Source: Gentiana macrophylla
Lineage: Eukaryota > Streptophyta > Magnoliopsida > Gentianales > Gentianaceae
Direction of reading: 5' to 3'
DNA length: 64,000 nt
Assembly: GCA_026214975.1 (NCBI GenBank)
Contig: CM047813.1
Coordinates: 32,611,078-32,675,077 of the forward strand
The notes beneath the pieces were generated by a model. That model worked only from the letters and a program-made list of their open reading frames with translations, ran no database searches and was not told where the DNA came from. Both the position numbers and the translations under genes were made by a program. Numbering within the stretch: position 1 is the first letter of the stretch; every line of letters starts with the position of its first letter. This document shows, one piece after another, positions 33,038 to 44,205 of the stretch.

Positions 33038-34927
33038 TATCAGCAATTGCTCAGACTCTTGGATGTTCAGAAGTCAGATTATTGTGAGCACTTGGCCAAT
33101 CAAGAAACTATTATGTCTGCAAATTTTATACATGCTAGTGATGTGTCATGTTTGCCTAAAACTAGTTTTTCTTCACTTGGATTGTAGATTCTCGGTGCCA
33201 CTGACTATATAGTCGATGTAGCAATCGATATTAACACTCCTCTAAAACTCATTAACAACATGTTAGTTGGTCTTCCTAATGGTGATCTTCACAATGTTAC
33301 ACACATAGAGCAATTATTGGTTGACTGATCAACTTTTACTTACATATGTGTTATGTATTCCCGATTTTAATATTAATCTTGTTTCTTTGGCGAAATTAAC
33401 TGCTAACCCTAATTTGGCAATCATCTTTAATCTTGATTCTTGTCTTATACATGACAAGAAACTTGGGATTCAAATTGGATCAGCTAAAAAAGAGAAGGGA
33501 TTATATGTTTTGAGAAATTGTGCATGGTCACTCGTACTTCCTTACTATTATTCATGATTTTTCAAGATTTAGTTGGATCTATTTGTTGAAACATAAGTCC
33601 GAGGTTAGACAGTTATGCGATTTTTGTCTAATATGCTTTGGTTCGATTTGGGAAATATGTTAAAGTAATTAGAATGAGATAATGGTGGTGAGTTTGACAT
33701 GCCTACTTATTACTTAGAAACGGGTATTTTACATCAGACTTCATGTGTGAATACACCACAACAAAATGGCATAGTAGAGAGAAAACATCAGCACATACTC
33801 AACGTGGCTAGGGCCTTAAAATTTCAGTCTAACCTTCCAGTTAAGTATTAAGGATATTGTGTTTTACATGCTGTCTACTTGATCAATCTTACTCATTCCC
33901 CAGTTATTAATAACAACACTCCTTATTTTCTGTTGTATGCTACGCCTTTTTATTACACTAAAATGAAAGTATATGGTTCTCTTGTTTATGCATGTACCCC
34001 TACACACAACAGGTCCAAGTTTGAGCATAGATTTAGGCAATGTGTGTATCTAGGTGTTCCACAGTTCATTAAAGGACACATATTGATAGATCAACAAACT
34101 AGGGACATTTTTGTGTCTAGGGATGTACACTTTTAGGCAAAAGTTTTTCCATTACATATACCATATGCAGACAGAAAGAGGGAAAATGTGCCCTTACCAG
34201 TGCCCTATGCAAATACTGTAGAAGATCATGCACAACATACTTCAGCTCCTACTTCTGGTGATATAGGACAAACAATAACTATAGATGTTCCTGCCATTCC
34301 TGTACAACAACAGACAAGAAGGACTAGTAAACAGAGAACTGCCCCTGCATATCTAAAAGAATATGTCATTCCCACAAGACAGTCACCACATTCCATCAAC
34401 AATGTGGTCACCTATGACAATGTTACCAAAAATTACAAGCAGTTTGTGTATCTTGCAGACCATATTCAAGAACCTAAAACATACAATCGGGCCATTAAGC
34501 ATGATCATTGGAAAGAGGCAATGCAGATGGAACTAGATGTCCTACATGCCACAAAAATCTGGGAGATAGTATCATTACCACCTGAAAATCCACCATAGGG
34601 TGTAAGTGGGTGTAAAAGGTAAAGTATCATGCGATGGTTCAATTGAAAGGTACAAGGAAAGTCTTTTGGCCAAGGGTTACACATGACATATGGCATAGAT
34701 TATCAAGAGACTTTTTCACTGTAGTAATAGTTACAACAATCGGACTGTCTTGATATTGCGACATCCAAGAAGTGGCACATACATCAAAACAGATGTAAAA
34801 AACCTAATCAAGTATGGATCTACCAGGGTTCAAAACTAAAAAACCTAATCAAGTATGCAAGACTAAGTCTCTATATGTCCTTAAACAGGCTATCAGACAA
34901 TGGAATTCCAAAACTCACATCTGTACA
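33038..34927 (+). pseudogene. Protease, integrase and RT remnant of element F
   Basis: The protease reads WIVDS, then one extra base, then GATDYI near 33180-33205: a +1 frameshift inside the catalytic motif. Later pieces include CIPDFNINLVSLAKL (33348-). Integrase words near 33570-34130 include [17 protein letters not shown] and VYGSLVYACTPTHNRSKFEHR. A KEAMQMELDVLHATKIWE segment of the RT start lies at about 34515-34570, and a LKQAIRQW word near 34880. Many stops and deletions are present. Confidence 0.75.
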
Positions 34928-36364
34928 TGAAAACGCCCTAAATGGTACAGATAATTATACCTATATTCATCCCGAATTCTGCTCAAGAGAGGATAAATAG
35001 GCTTGTTATTATATGGAATATATGTTAAATGCTATGTGAGTGTTTCCAGGATCGTAATTCTACATCTATGCTATTTTCCCGAGGTTTTGGTACTGTTTTG
35101 TCTCGTTTTGCATGTTTTATAGGATGTACCGAATCTGGAGCATTGAAGAATGGATCTGACCAAAGGAAGTATGTTGGGACAAGTGATTGAAGTCCAAGAG
35201 AGAGTCTGCTGAAGAAGGAGAGGAAAAGTAGGCCCGGTAACCTGAGGGCTAGGCCCGGTAAACCGGCGACTTGTTCGACATGAAATTGATTCTGCCCAGT
35301 TATCTAAGCCGGTTAGGATTTTAGAGAGTCTTAAGTCAGTCACTGTATCTATATAAGGCCGCGTTTACAGATTATTTTATAGAATCATACATCTTGAATA
35401 TTCTTGAATATATTACAATTATTATTATGCAATAAAGTTTTCTTGAGCTTTAGAGAGTTATTTCAGGTTTCCTCCCTTCTTCCATCATCTCTAGCTTGAG
35501 TAGATCGAGCTAGATCTCCATTGTTGAAGGTATGAAGCTTTGAACGTTCCTTTATTGTCTTCAATATGGTAGATCTGTTCGTATTTATGTGTTTTAGTTA
35601 ATCTGCATGTTTAAAGACCCCAAATTTACTTATTTTAATCGTATCAGAGCAATGTAGATCCAGAAATTAGAAAAAGCTGACATCCGATAATCCGGCGGTT
35701 TATACCGGTTTACCGAGGCAATAATTAGAAAACCTAAAACTGGGATTCACTACAGCTACGTTGATCGACAAGTTTAATTAATAGTAGGTTAGATCTGGCC
35801 AATCTACTTATTGTAATCGTAAACCAGCATGAAATATGAATAGTGAAGTGCTACGTTTGGACATAGTCTAGAATGGACCCTAGGAACGTGCTAATCAATG
35901 TCGACAGCTGTCTAGGAGTGTTAGCGGTATGACTTAGCGCTCGATATCGGCAATTCTAGTTCTTTACGCGTATGGGCTATTACGGACCAATTAAGGAGGA
36001 TAGCTTGCGTATAGATTGTCTAGTACCATTGTCGGAGTAGATAGGAGTAGGAATTGCACGTATAGCCGATAATGATAATTTAAACGAAAGCTCGTGATTA
36101 ATCTAAGGAAATTATGTGGGGAAGTAAACATAATGATTAACTAATCCAAGTTAGTAGATCGGTGAGGAGAAGGAGAGGAAAACCATGTTTGTTTTCTTTT
36201 ATGTTATTGTTGGTGAATGATCGCCTCTATGTTGCTTCTTAATTAGGTTAGAATCGTTTATACTTGTAGTTGCATTGTCTCTGTGGGATCGACCTTGACT
36301 CGCATGTACTATACTACGATGTACCTAGTATTCTTGCTAGTAATATCGATGTTAGTGACTTACA
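34928..36364 (+). repeat. 5' LTR of element B (1437 bp)
   Basis: It begins TGAAAACGCCCTAAATGGTAC and ends GTGACTTACA, 15 bp before the PBS. It aligns to the LTR at 15043-16436. Copy-specific CCCGGTAAACCGG-type words lie at 35231-35266 and 35692-35717. Confidence 0.85.
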
Positions 36365-36379
36365 CGCGATCAAGATTTT

Positions 36380-36397
36380 TGGCGCTGTTGCTGGGGA
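36380..36397 (+). other. Primer-binding site of element B, tRNA-Asp type
   Basis: TGGCGCTGTTGCTGGGGA differs at two sites from the plant tRNA-Asp complement. Confidence 0.8.
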
Positions 36398-36802
36398 CAA
36401 TGGTCACTTGTAAATATAAACGTTTTAATTCTAATTAAGAATTCGTTTTTATTTTATTTTATTTTATTTTGAGTCTTGAGTCGTTCTGTATCAAACCTGT
36501 ATTGTTAAGCTACAAGAAAAAGAAATTTCAGGGCCGGTTTACTGTGGCTAACCCTTGGGCTACCGAGGCCTGAAAAATCGATTTTTGTCTGATTTACGCT
36601 ATTCTGTTATTCCCGTTGATTTTAGTTAGTAGAGTGCTGCAGCGGTTGGGATCACACCCAATCAAAGCAAATAACACCCAATCAAGCGAAGCGGAAGTTG
36701 CTGACCTTTTCCTTGTTTTATTTTGTCTTTTCGCAGGAAGATCAGAACACCTCAGAAATTCGATCAAATCAGAGTTGAAAAAGAGCAAACAAGTCAAGCA
36801 GT

Positions 36803-37440
36803 ATGCCTAGAACTATATTGAACATCACACCGATTTCCATGTACCATGGATCTGAAGCAAGAGAGCGTTATGAAGCTATAAAGAAACGGTTGGAAAAGGA
36901 GAAAGAAGCAATCAAGCAAGAGCCTGAAGAGAACATAAAGGAGTATAGCACGTATCGTCCAGGTGAGTTCCCTTGTGAGTTAATTGATATATCATCTTCG
37001 GATTATGATTCTGATGATCCTGAAGAGGATCCTGACACGATGTTTTCTGAGCCTGAGGATTACCCAGATTCAGACACCGTGGTAAAGTTAGGAGACCCTG
37101 GCACGTTCAGACTCCCGATTTTTGTTAATGGTATATCAGTAGGATTAGGTCTCTGCGACTTTGGCTCAAGTTGCAACATTCTACCCTTTTCCCACTGTCA
37201 AAAGATCAAGCTTCCGGTCGTAATGAATCAAACCAGGACCCTGACCTTTGTCGATAGAACTAGAGATATGCCTACCGGTCTGCTTAGGAAGCGTGCGATT
37301 AAAGCGGGAGGGGGTCACATATCCTATTGACTTTACGGTCATAGATGTACACGAGGACCCACGTGCCCCAATTTTGTTAGGAGACCTTTCTTAGCGACAA
37401 GTTGGGCGGTTATGGATTTTGATAATGGGAGATTACTCTA
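36803..37440 (+). pseudogene. Protease-bearing ORF of element B
   Basis: The 175-codon open part (36803-37330) starts MPRTILNITPISMYHGS. A Lys/Glu-rich segment (residues 20-45) and an acidic segment (65-95) precede the protease-like part. There D119-F-G-S-S123 is the catalytic-type D-x-G-S-S, followed by CNILPFS and LTFVDRTRDMPTG. After a frameshift near 37310 the translation continues with YPIDFTVIDVHEDPRAPILLG and a flap-distal block. The retropepsin fold is inferred from DxGSS plus ILLG spacing. It has no zinc knuckle and no RT follows. The same ORF, more decayed, is in element A. Confidence 0.7.
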
Positions 37441-38820
37441 AGGTTGAATAATGACGTGTATCTTTTAAGATCTTAGAACCCCTAGAAAACCGACCGAAAA
37501 GCTGCAAGATGACGTATGCTTCAGGAAAGGTGGAAATTATGGAAATAGAGGGGCATTAGAATAGAGAGGTTGTAGTAGAAACCGTTGAGCAAGAATTTAT
37601 GAGACTAATCTTTGAGAGAAAAGAAAGAGAAGGACCACGACAAGATGCTCACGGAAGCTAGTCCTTCCGTGTTGCGTAGTGAACGAGTTGAGCTAAAAGT
37701 GGAAAACGTGGAGTCCTTGGGTTTAAAGTCTATATCTCGATGCAGATGCAGACCTAGCACACTAAGACAGAGAGGCATGCTAGAAAGAGATCTCAAAAAG
37801 GTTCTATAAAGGTACAAGCCTCTGGAGTAAAAGTTTGACGAGTTAAATCTCCGACACTTGAATGATCGGAGATCTGAAGAAAGTCGAGCTGGCGACTATA
37901 AACTCAGAACTATTTTCTTTAAACCCTTAGGTAGATTAGGAATGACTAAAAGTAGCCAGATGAAGGGATGATATTTTTTCATCCTATCGTACCCTTTGGC
38001 TTGAAACCGAATGGTTGTGGAAAGGTTTTTTTACTCGTTGCGGATTCTAGTGAAGTAGGTTAGGTTTTGAGTCGGAAATAGCATGGAAAGAGTAAAGGTC
38101 TAATCAATTTGAGATCCAATTGAGCGAGAGAGGTTGAGCATAGTGTATAGTGAAGCGCGAAAGAAAAATGCGGGAAAAAGTACCCCGGTAAACCTTAGGC
38201 TACCTCTGGTTTACCGAGGTGGATTCTTAGATTTACGAGCGTCAAGGTTGTAAAGTTGAATTTTTAGAGACACGTGGAGGACACACGTTGCACCGACATC
38301 TGATCGATCAAGAGAAACGCCACCCTTTTTCCATCTTTTCAAAATTTTCATCCTTTCCCACACTCCACCATAACTCCACCTCAATCCCATGAATCACCTC
38401 CTCAAATCCCTCACCCTAATTACATCTCTACCCACTGTCCCACCAAAACCATCCACATTCACTCATTTCTTCTATTTAAACCACCCATTCACCACCATTC
38501 TTATCACTCCATCTACTATCATCCCCTCAATTCATCTAATTCTTTCATTTCTTCTTCCTCCATATAATTCGTCCACCATATAACCATCACATCACCACCA
38601 TTTTCTTCCATTTTCCAAACCCTAAACACCCATTTTCCACCTCTGTTGTTGATCTGTAGTGCTGCTGCTGTGGTGAAGTGCTGAAATTCTTCATCTTTTA
38701 TCATCAGAAGCACAGTCCTCGAAAGAAAATCAGAAAAATCCGGCCGGTAACCCGACCAAGACTGCCGAGATACCGGGGTGAATTTTCTATAATCACCTTC
38801 AGTGTCAGCTTCTATCATCA
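37441..38820 (+). other. Spacer of element B in place of RT/RNase H/integrase
   Basis: Only a short block (near 37550-37640, VVVETVEQEF) can be matched, and that is to element A. A perfect 9-bp hairpin, CGGTAAACC (38186-38194) with GGTTTACCG (38208-38216), lies here. From 38330 the strand is C/T-rich, like the equivalent leader in A. Confidence 0.6.
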
Positions 38821-38826
38821 TTCAAG

Positions 38827-39780
38827 ATGGGTCCAAAGCGTAGCCGTTCAACTGTTCGTCCCAGTGGCTATCAGAGTGTGTATAGAGATGCTAATCCCTT
38901 GATAGACGGGGTTGAGCAATTCCATTCTTTAGAGATTTATGAGTCGTTCCGAGGGCATTGGAATGCAAGAACAGTAGCTCGAGAACGAGGGGTTGAACTG
39001 GATGATTACGGTTCATTTTGCCGGGTGCCCTACAAGCACAAGATATATTGTACATGGCTGACGCACCGGCCCGGTTTAACGCCACGGTGGTAAGGGAATT
39101 CTATGCATATGTTTCGCATAACCCCGGAGCAACAAATGCTATGGTTCGCGGTATCAAGGTTGACTTCTCTATCGAGCGGATCAACGCTCATTTTGAGGTT
39201 AGATGTCCATCGGTGGGCCCGTATGAGTACACATCCTCGAGCAATATTGAAGATCTTGAGAGGATGAACATGATTGCTGATTAGCCCCCACCATCTTCCT
39301 AGAGAAGGAGTTATCCTGGGACCGGAAGATGGTTAACAGATTTGTTTGTGCCCGCCTTCTACCGACCAAGCACAAGGTCTCTGTCACCACCAAGAGGGCG
39401 GAATTAATGTTTTATCTGGAGCAAGGATCTCCAATCAACATCGGTCTACTGATGCATAGCCGTATCCATGAGCTTCTTTGCGCTTCGAGCACGGTATGCT
39501 ACCATACAGAGCCGATGATTGATATGTTTGCTTTGGAGGGCGAGGTGATGATGCTCGTCGCTGATGATTAGGAAGACCACGAGCCGAAGCTCGCTTGCGA
39601 TCGATTCGAGAGTACAAAGACGGGTCAGAGCAGAGATGGAGTGTACTCCGGTGCATAGAGCACCGAGGACTCGAAGAGCCTTGCTTGAGAGCACACTCGC
39701 GAGAGATTGCGAGTCTACATCGCAAAGATGGATCGTATTATTGACTTTCTAGGAGTTCCGCCCGCTACCCCGCCACCTAG
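38827..39780 (+). pseudogene. Env-position ORF of element B (plant transposon-protein type)
   Basis: The start MGPKRSRSTVRPSGY is followed by IDGVEQF, IYESF and ARERGVELDDYG. After a frameshift near 39015 come FNATVVREFYAYVSHNPGA, GIKVDFSIERINAHFEV and EDLERMNMIA. A stop at about 39281 is followed by KMVNRFVCARLLPTKHKVS, VTTKRAELMFYLEQG and NIGLLMHSRIHELL. This resembles the plant-specific domain seen downstream of pol in Athila-like elements. There is no signal peptide or membrane span, so 'env' only describes position. Confidence 0.65.
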
Positions 39781-40204
39781 GATCCCCCTCGTCATGAGCA
39801 TCCTCTTCACACCTTGCCTCCTCAGCTTCTGGTCCACCTCCCGGTTTTGAGCCTAGAGATGGTTGGGAGGGTTATTCTGATGAGGACGATTATATTTTCA
39901 TTCTTTTTATTGTTGTTTTCCTTTTTCTTGTTTTTATTTTTCCTATCTAGTTGATGTAGCGGAATTTTATAATATAATGATTTTGTCGGCTTGAATTGTT
40001 TTGGAGTTATTTATTTTCTCTTTTACGGCCGCTCTTTTATTATACAGTTTCTTGTCACCACTATTCTTCTTGGTTTGTTTGAGTTATTTAGCGCAGATTC
40101 TTCATGGATTACTTACATGATCCCGATGATTTATACGACGATCCGATTCCTCTATGGTTCCACGCTTAACTGAAGCTAAGTTCCTTTTCATTTTTTTCCA
40201 TCTT

Positions 40205-40245
40205 ACACATTAGGGACAATGTTTCGATTAAGTGGGGGTAAGGGA
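40205..40245 (+). other. Athila-type 3' signature with purine tract
   Basis: CACATTAGGGACAATGTTTCG followed by AAGTGGGGGTAAGGG. A TTGGGGACAATGT-like word plus a G-tract marks the region before the 3' LTR in Athila-like elements. Confidence 0.6.
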
Positions 40246-40452
40246 CGTCACTTAGCTTCTTAGCAGTATATTCCATGAATTGCGTGATTATCTTGATTCT
40301 CTTTGATGCACGATTCACCACTTAGACTTTGATTCGTTTTAGACATAATTTCAAAAATTATGATATCTTTGATCTTTTCGAGTTAATTGACTTCAGTTCT
40401 GTTTTACTTGGAACAAGTAAGAGTAAATGCCCACTTCTGAAGTAGTGGCGTA

Positions 40453-41640
40453 TTAAGCGCATATTCTGTTATGAGGTGCCCCTGTTTTCATCCTCATACT
40501 AGACTCATAGTATCGTAATCCTAGACTCATAGTGTACTTCATGTCATGAGGATTACGATATACAAGATATCCAGCACTATATCGTAATCCTAGACTCATA
40601 GTGTACTTCATGTACCTCAACAACCTATTTAAGGCTTTCCAATGATTATGATCTGGATTACTCGTGAACCTACTCTGTCTATTCACTGCACAAGCTAAGT
40701 CTGGTCGTGTACAATTGGTTATGTACATCAGACTTCCAATCACTTGAGAATATCTCAATTGATCCACAGGTTCACCTCTATTCTTGGCTAAGTGCACACT
40801 TAGGTCAAGAGGAGTGCTCACTGGGCTTTCATCAAAGATGTTAAATCTTTTCAAAACAGACTCAATATAATGAGTTTGTGACAACGCCAGTCCATCGGGT
40901 AATCTAGAGATCTTAATCCCTAGTATCACATCCGCAACTCCTAGGTCCTTCATAGCGAAGTTCCTTGTCAACATCTTCTTAGTATTCATGATGATATCAT
41001 GAGTTCTTCCCATTATCAGCATGTCATCCACATATAGACATACTATCACATAGGCATTAGGTGTGTTCTTAATGTAGACACATTTATCACACTCGTTAAT
41101 CTTAAATCCATTTGACAACATAACATTATCCAATCTGATATGCCACTGTTTTGGTGCTTGTTTAAGCCCATACAAAGACTTAACGAGTCTACACACCTTA
41201 CTCTCTTGCCCTGGAACAACAAACCCCTCGGGTTGTTTCATGTAAATTTCTTCTTCCAACTCACAATTCAAGAAGGCAGTCTTCACATCCATTTGATGGA
41301 TTTCCAGGTTATTGACTGCAGCTATAGCAATGAGAACCCTTATAGAGGTGATTCTCGTCACTGGTGAGTAGGTATCAAAAAAGTCAAGGCCTTCCTTCTG
41401 TCGGAACCCTTGGGCCACCAACCTAGCCTTGTACTTATCAATAGAACCATCAACCTTTAACTTCTTCTTGAAGATCCACTTGCACCCGAGTGGTTTATTT
41501 CCCGGAGGAAGATCAACCAACTCCAAGTGTGGTTGTGCATGATGGAATCTATTTCACTATTTATAGCTTCTTTCCAGAAAGGAGCTTCTGGAGTAGACAT
41601 AGCCTCTGCATACGTCCGGGGTTCGTTTTCTACCATATAG
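40453..41640 (-). pseudogene. Reverse transcriptase of element C with an in-frame duplication
   Basis: An open frame of 357 codons (41526-40453) shows CKWIFKKKLKVDG, ARLVAQGFRQKEG, QMDVKTAFLN, SLYGLKQAPKQW and the catalytic YVDD in VCLYVDDMLIMG. MKDLGVADVILGI and GSLMYITNCTRPDLA follow. The end carries a 23-residue in-frame tandem duplication with the word MKYTMSLGLRY present twice (34-bp direct repeat at 40511-40544 and 40580-40613). The RNase H is missing after it. A frameshift at about 41500 separates it from the upstream EAPFWKEAINSEID block. Confidence 0.85.
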
Positions 41641-43148
41641 GTCAGAAAATCAGGACCATAGGACTTTGTAGTCCTAGCCCTTTTACTACGACGAGGTTCC
41701 TCAGGTTCTTGAGGATCACCCTCTTCTTCCGACTCATAAGTCCGCTTGCTCGTGCTTGCTTCTTGTTTCTCTCTCTCCTTACAAGGAAAGATCTCTTCAA
41801 AGAACACAACATCCTAGACTCGATGATGACATTCTCATGTACATCAGGGACGTCCGATTTATGTACCAGAAACCGATAGGCACTACTATTGAGAGCATAT
41901 CCAATAAATATACAATCAACGGTTTTAGGCCCGATCTTCACTTGCTTTGGTTTAGGTATTTCAACCTTAGCCAAACACCCCCACACTTTCATGATTTTGT
42001 AGTTAGGCTTGTGACCCTTCCACAATTCATACAGGGATTCATCCTTCTTCTTAGAAGGAATTTTATTAAAAATGGAGTTCGCTGAGAGGATAGCTCCCCC
42101 CATAAGTTCTGAGGTAAACCCGAACTAATCAACATAGAATTCATCATCTCTTTTAGAGTTCGGTTCTTGCGCTCAGCAATACCGTTTGATTGAGGTGTAT
42201 ATGGTGCTGTCGTTTGATGAATGATGCCGGCGCCAGAGCAAAATTCATTAAACGGTGCATCATATTCGCCACCACGATCACTACGGACATTCTTTATCCG
42301 TTTGCTAAGTTTATTCTCATCTTCATTCTTATAATCCTTAAAAGCTTCAAGAGCTTCGTCTTTGCTTCTCAGCAGATAAACATAACAGTATCTAGTACAA
42401 TCATCAATAAAAGTAATAAAGTACTTTTTACCGCCTCTAGTTTGCACAAATTTTAAGTCACATATATCAGTGTGAATTAAATCTAGAGGTTCTATGTTCC
42501 TTTCAACCGTTGGAAACGGTGCTTTAGCTAACTTAGCTTCAACACATATTTGGCATTTGTGATTAGGATCAATTTTTATGTTGGGAATTAAATCTAGATT
42601 CATCATCTTTCGAATCGATTTATAATTAGCATGTCCTAATCTACAATGCCATAAACAAGAAGACTCAAGCAAGTAAACGGAAGCCAGTAGTCATCTTATT
42701 AGCCTTTTTCGCACTGCTTGATTTTGGGTACAACGGTCATTACATTCATTTTGAACATACCATCTACCAAGTACCCCCTCCCAACAAACATATCAAATTT
42801 GGATAAAACTACTTTATCCCCATCAAAGACCATCTTGAATCCATTATTCACCAGAAGAGCACCAGAAACAAGGTTCTTGCGCATGTCTAGAACATGCAGC
42901 ACATTCTTGAGTGTGAGTTCTTTGCCAGAGGTCATCTTCAGTATGACTTTTCCCACACCTTCAGCCTTTGCAGAAGCAGAGTTTCCCATAAAGAGCTGTT
43001 CGCCCTCAAAAGCCTTATAATCAGAGAACATCTCTTTCATAGCGCAAACATGGCGAGTAGCCCCTGTGTCAATCCACCATTCACGGGTATTCCCGATATG
43101 TTGCATTCGAAAACCACAAATTGCGGGTTCATCTCTGCATGCCTTCAC
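41640..43148 (-). pseudogene. Protease and integrase of element C
   Basis: The protease motif [12 protein letters not shown] lies in the frame 43148-42699, with [16 protein letters not shown] downstream. The pre-integrase [10 protein letters not shown] and the CxxC pair start the frame 42672-41989. Integrase catalytic blocks [20 protein letters not shown] and [11 protein letters not shown] carry D, D and E. After a frameshift near 42080 the C-terminal LAKVEIPKPKQVKIGPKTVDCIFIGY block follows. Short frame breaks make it non-functional. Confidence 0.85.
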
Positions 43149-43157
43149 CCCACCACT

Positions 43158-44002
43158 TCAGCAAAGATGGGCATGTGGCTTAACCTTTTCTCGTGACTCA
43201 GATTCACTTTGGCGATGCCCTGGCTTTCCACGGTTATAACGACTTCCGGTGAATCTGTTGCTTGACCTTTTATTGTCTTTTGGACCTTGATTAGGTGCGC
43301 TACTCTTTTTGCCTTTGTTGCTCACTTCGACCAAGTTCGCTTTGACCGGCCCATCGAAAGCTTCGTTCGACCTCTTGTTCTCGCACCTCAATCCGCACGC
43401 GTTGCTTAGCTCTTCCATAGTCATCTCTTTCTCGCTTGTGCATCAAGTAGTTCTTGAAATCCTTCCAAGAGTGGGGAAAGTTTTCCAATCACAAGACAAC
43501 AACTGAATTGTTCACAAATCATCATTTTTCTTCCAGGATCTCGAGATGATTACCAGTAGCTCCTCAATCTGACCGACAAATGATCTTGGAGTCTACCATC
43601 TTATAGTCCATGAATTTGACCACAACAAATTTCTTCGAGCCAAAGATCCTCGATTTTGTACTTTTTCTCCAAAGCTCCGCCATAAGGATTTAGCGGACTT
43701 ACGTGAACAATACACCCCATAGATCGAGTTCTCCAAAAAGTCGGGATGTAGTTCTTGCACAGAAGTCGAGTGCTTCCAAGCATCCAAAGCCGTGACAGAG
43801 GCATGATCTCCTTCCTTCAAGACAGAGGATCCTCGGTCGACATCCGAGCCAAGCCAAGAGTGGTCGAGATAGAACATCATCTTCATACCTCTTGTAGTTC
43901 AAGCCACCAAACTTTTCCGGTTTTCCCTCGAGGTCGGAATTGTTCTCAGGAGTGCGTGCGCAAGAGCACTGCAGAGTACTCCGCTTGCTCGGTTGTTGCC
44001 AT
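43158..44002 (-). pseudogene. Gag of element C
   Basis: The minus-strand ATG at 44002 gives MATTEQAEYS. Frame changes then follow, with FGGLNYKR, SIYGVYCS and later EELSNACGLRCENKR and KGKKSSAPNQGPKD, typical of copia gag. The CCHC knuckle could not be read clean. Several stops and shifts are present. Confidence 0.7.
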
Positions 44003-44205
44003 TTACGTAAACACGTAAGATTGACAAATCAAGTTACATTCGTCCTCAAACGAACGTATATGTGAAGAAAGAGTAGAAACAGAGTTATCAGTTTGGCCTC
44101 AACCAAACTGAAGCAGGATATAACTAAATTAAACAATCTAGCAGATCTGTAATTTAACACGTAAAAAATATCCTCTAACACACGAATTACAATTTGTCTT
44201 AAGCT

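Larger units (their letters stand above)
31517..34927 (+). mobile_element. Element F: Ty1/copia retrotransposon, cut by element B
   Basis: The 5' LTR (about 31517-31856, left end approximate) ends TTCTTCA and is followed at once by TGGTATTAGAGC, a Met-type PBS. Gag, protease, integrase and RT parts follow on the plus strand. The element breaks in RT at 34927, where the LTR of element B starts. GTACA at 34923-34927 would be B's target duplication. The rest of F is not seen in the window. Confidence 0.8.
34928..40440 (+). mobile_element. Element B: second copy of the A family, RT-less Athila-like element
   Basis: In order: LTR 34928-36364, tRNA-Asp PBS 36380, protease-bearing ORF 36803, spacer, env-position ORF 38827, and a TTAGGGACAATGTTTCG / GTGGGGGT tract at about 40205-40245. 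There is no room for, and no trace of, RT, RNase H or integrase between protease and last ORF (about 1.4 kb). The 3' LTR is not found; the element is replaced by element C at about 40443. Confidence 0.8.

Noticed and set aside
36380..36400. GGCGC...GGGGA considered as part of a tRNA gene
   Set aside because: No cloverleaf surrounds it. Position after an LTR shows it is a primer-binding site complementary to tRNA-Asp.
38184..38220. Hairpin considered as a terminator or riboswitch
   Set aside because: It belongs to a set of repeated motifs at fixed places in a Ty3-like element in a plant genome; no bacterial-type terminator is expected.
40511..40613. Two 34-bp direct repeats with a spacer, considered as a CRISPR-like pair
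   Set aside because: Only two units, inside a retrotransposon RT frame of a eukaryotic genome; it is a tandem duplication.
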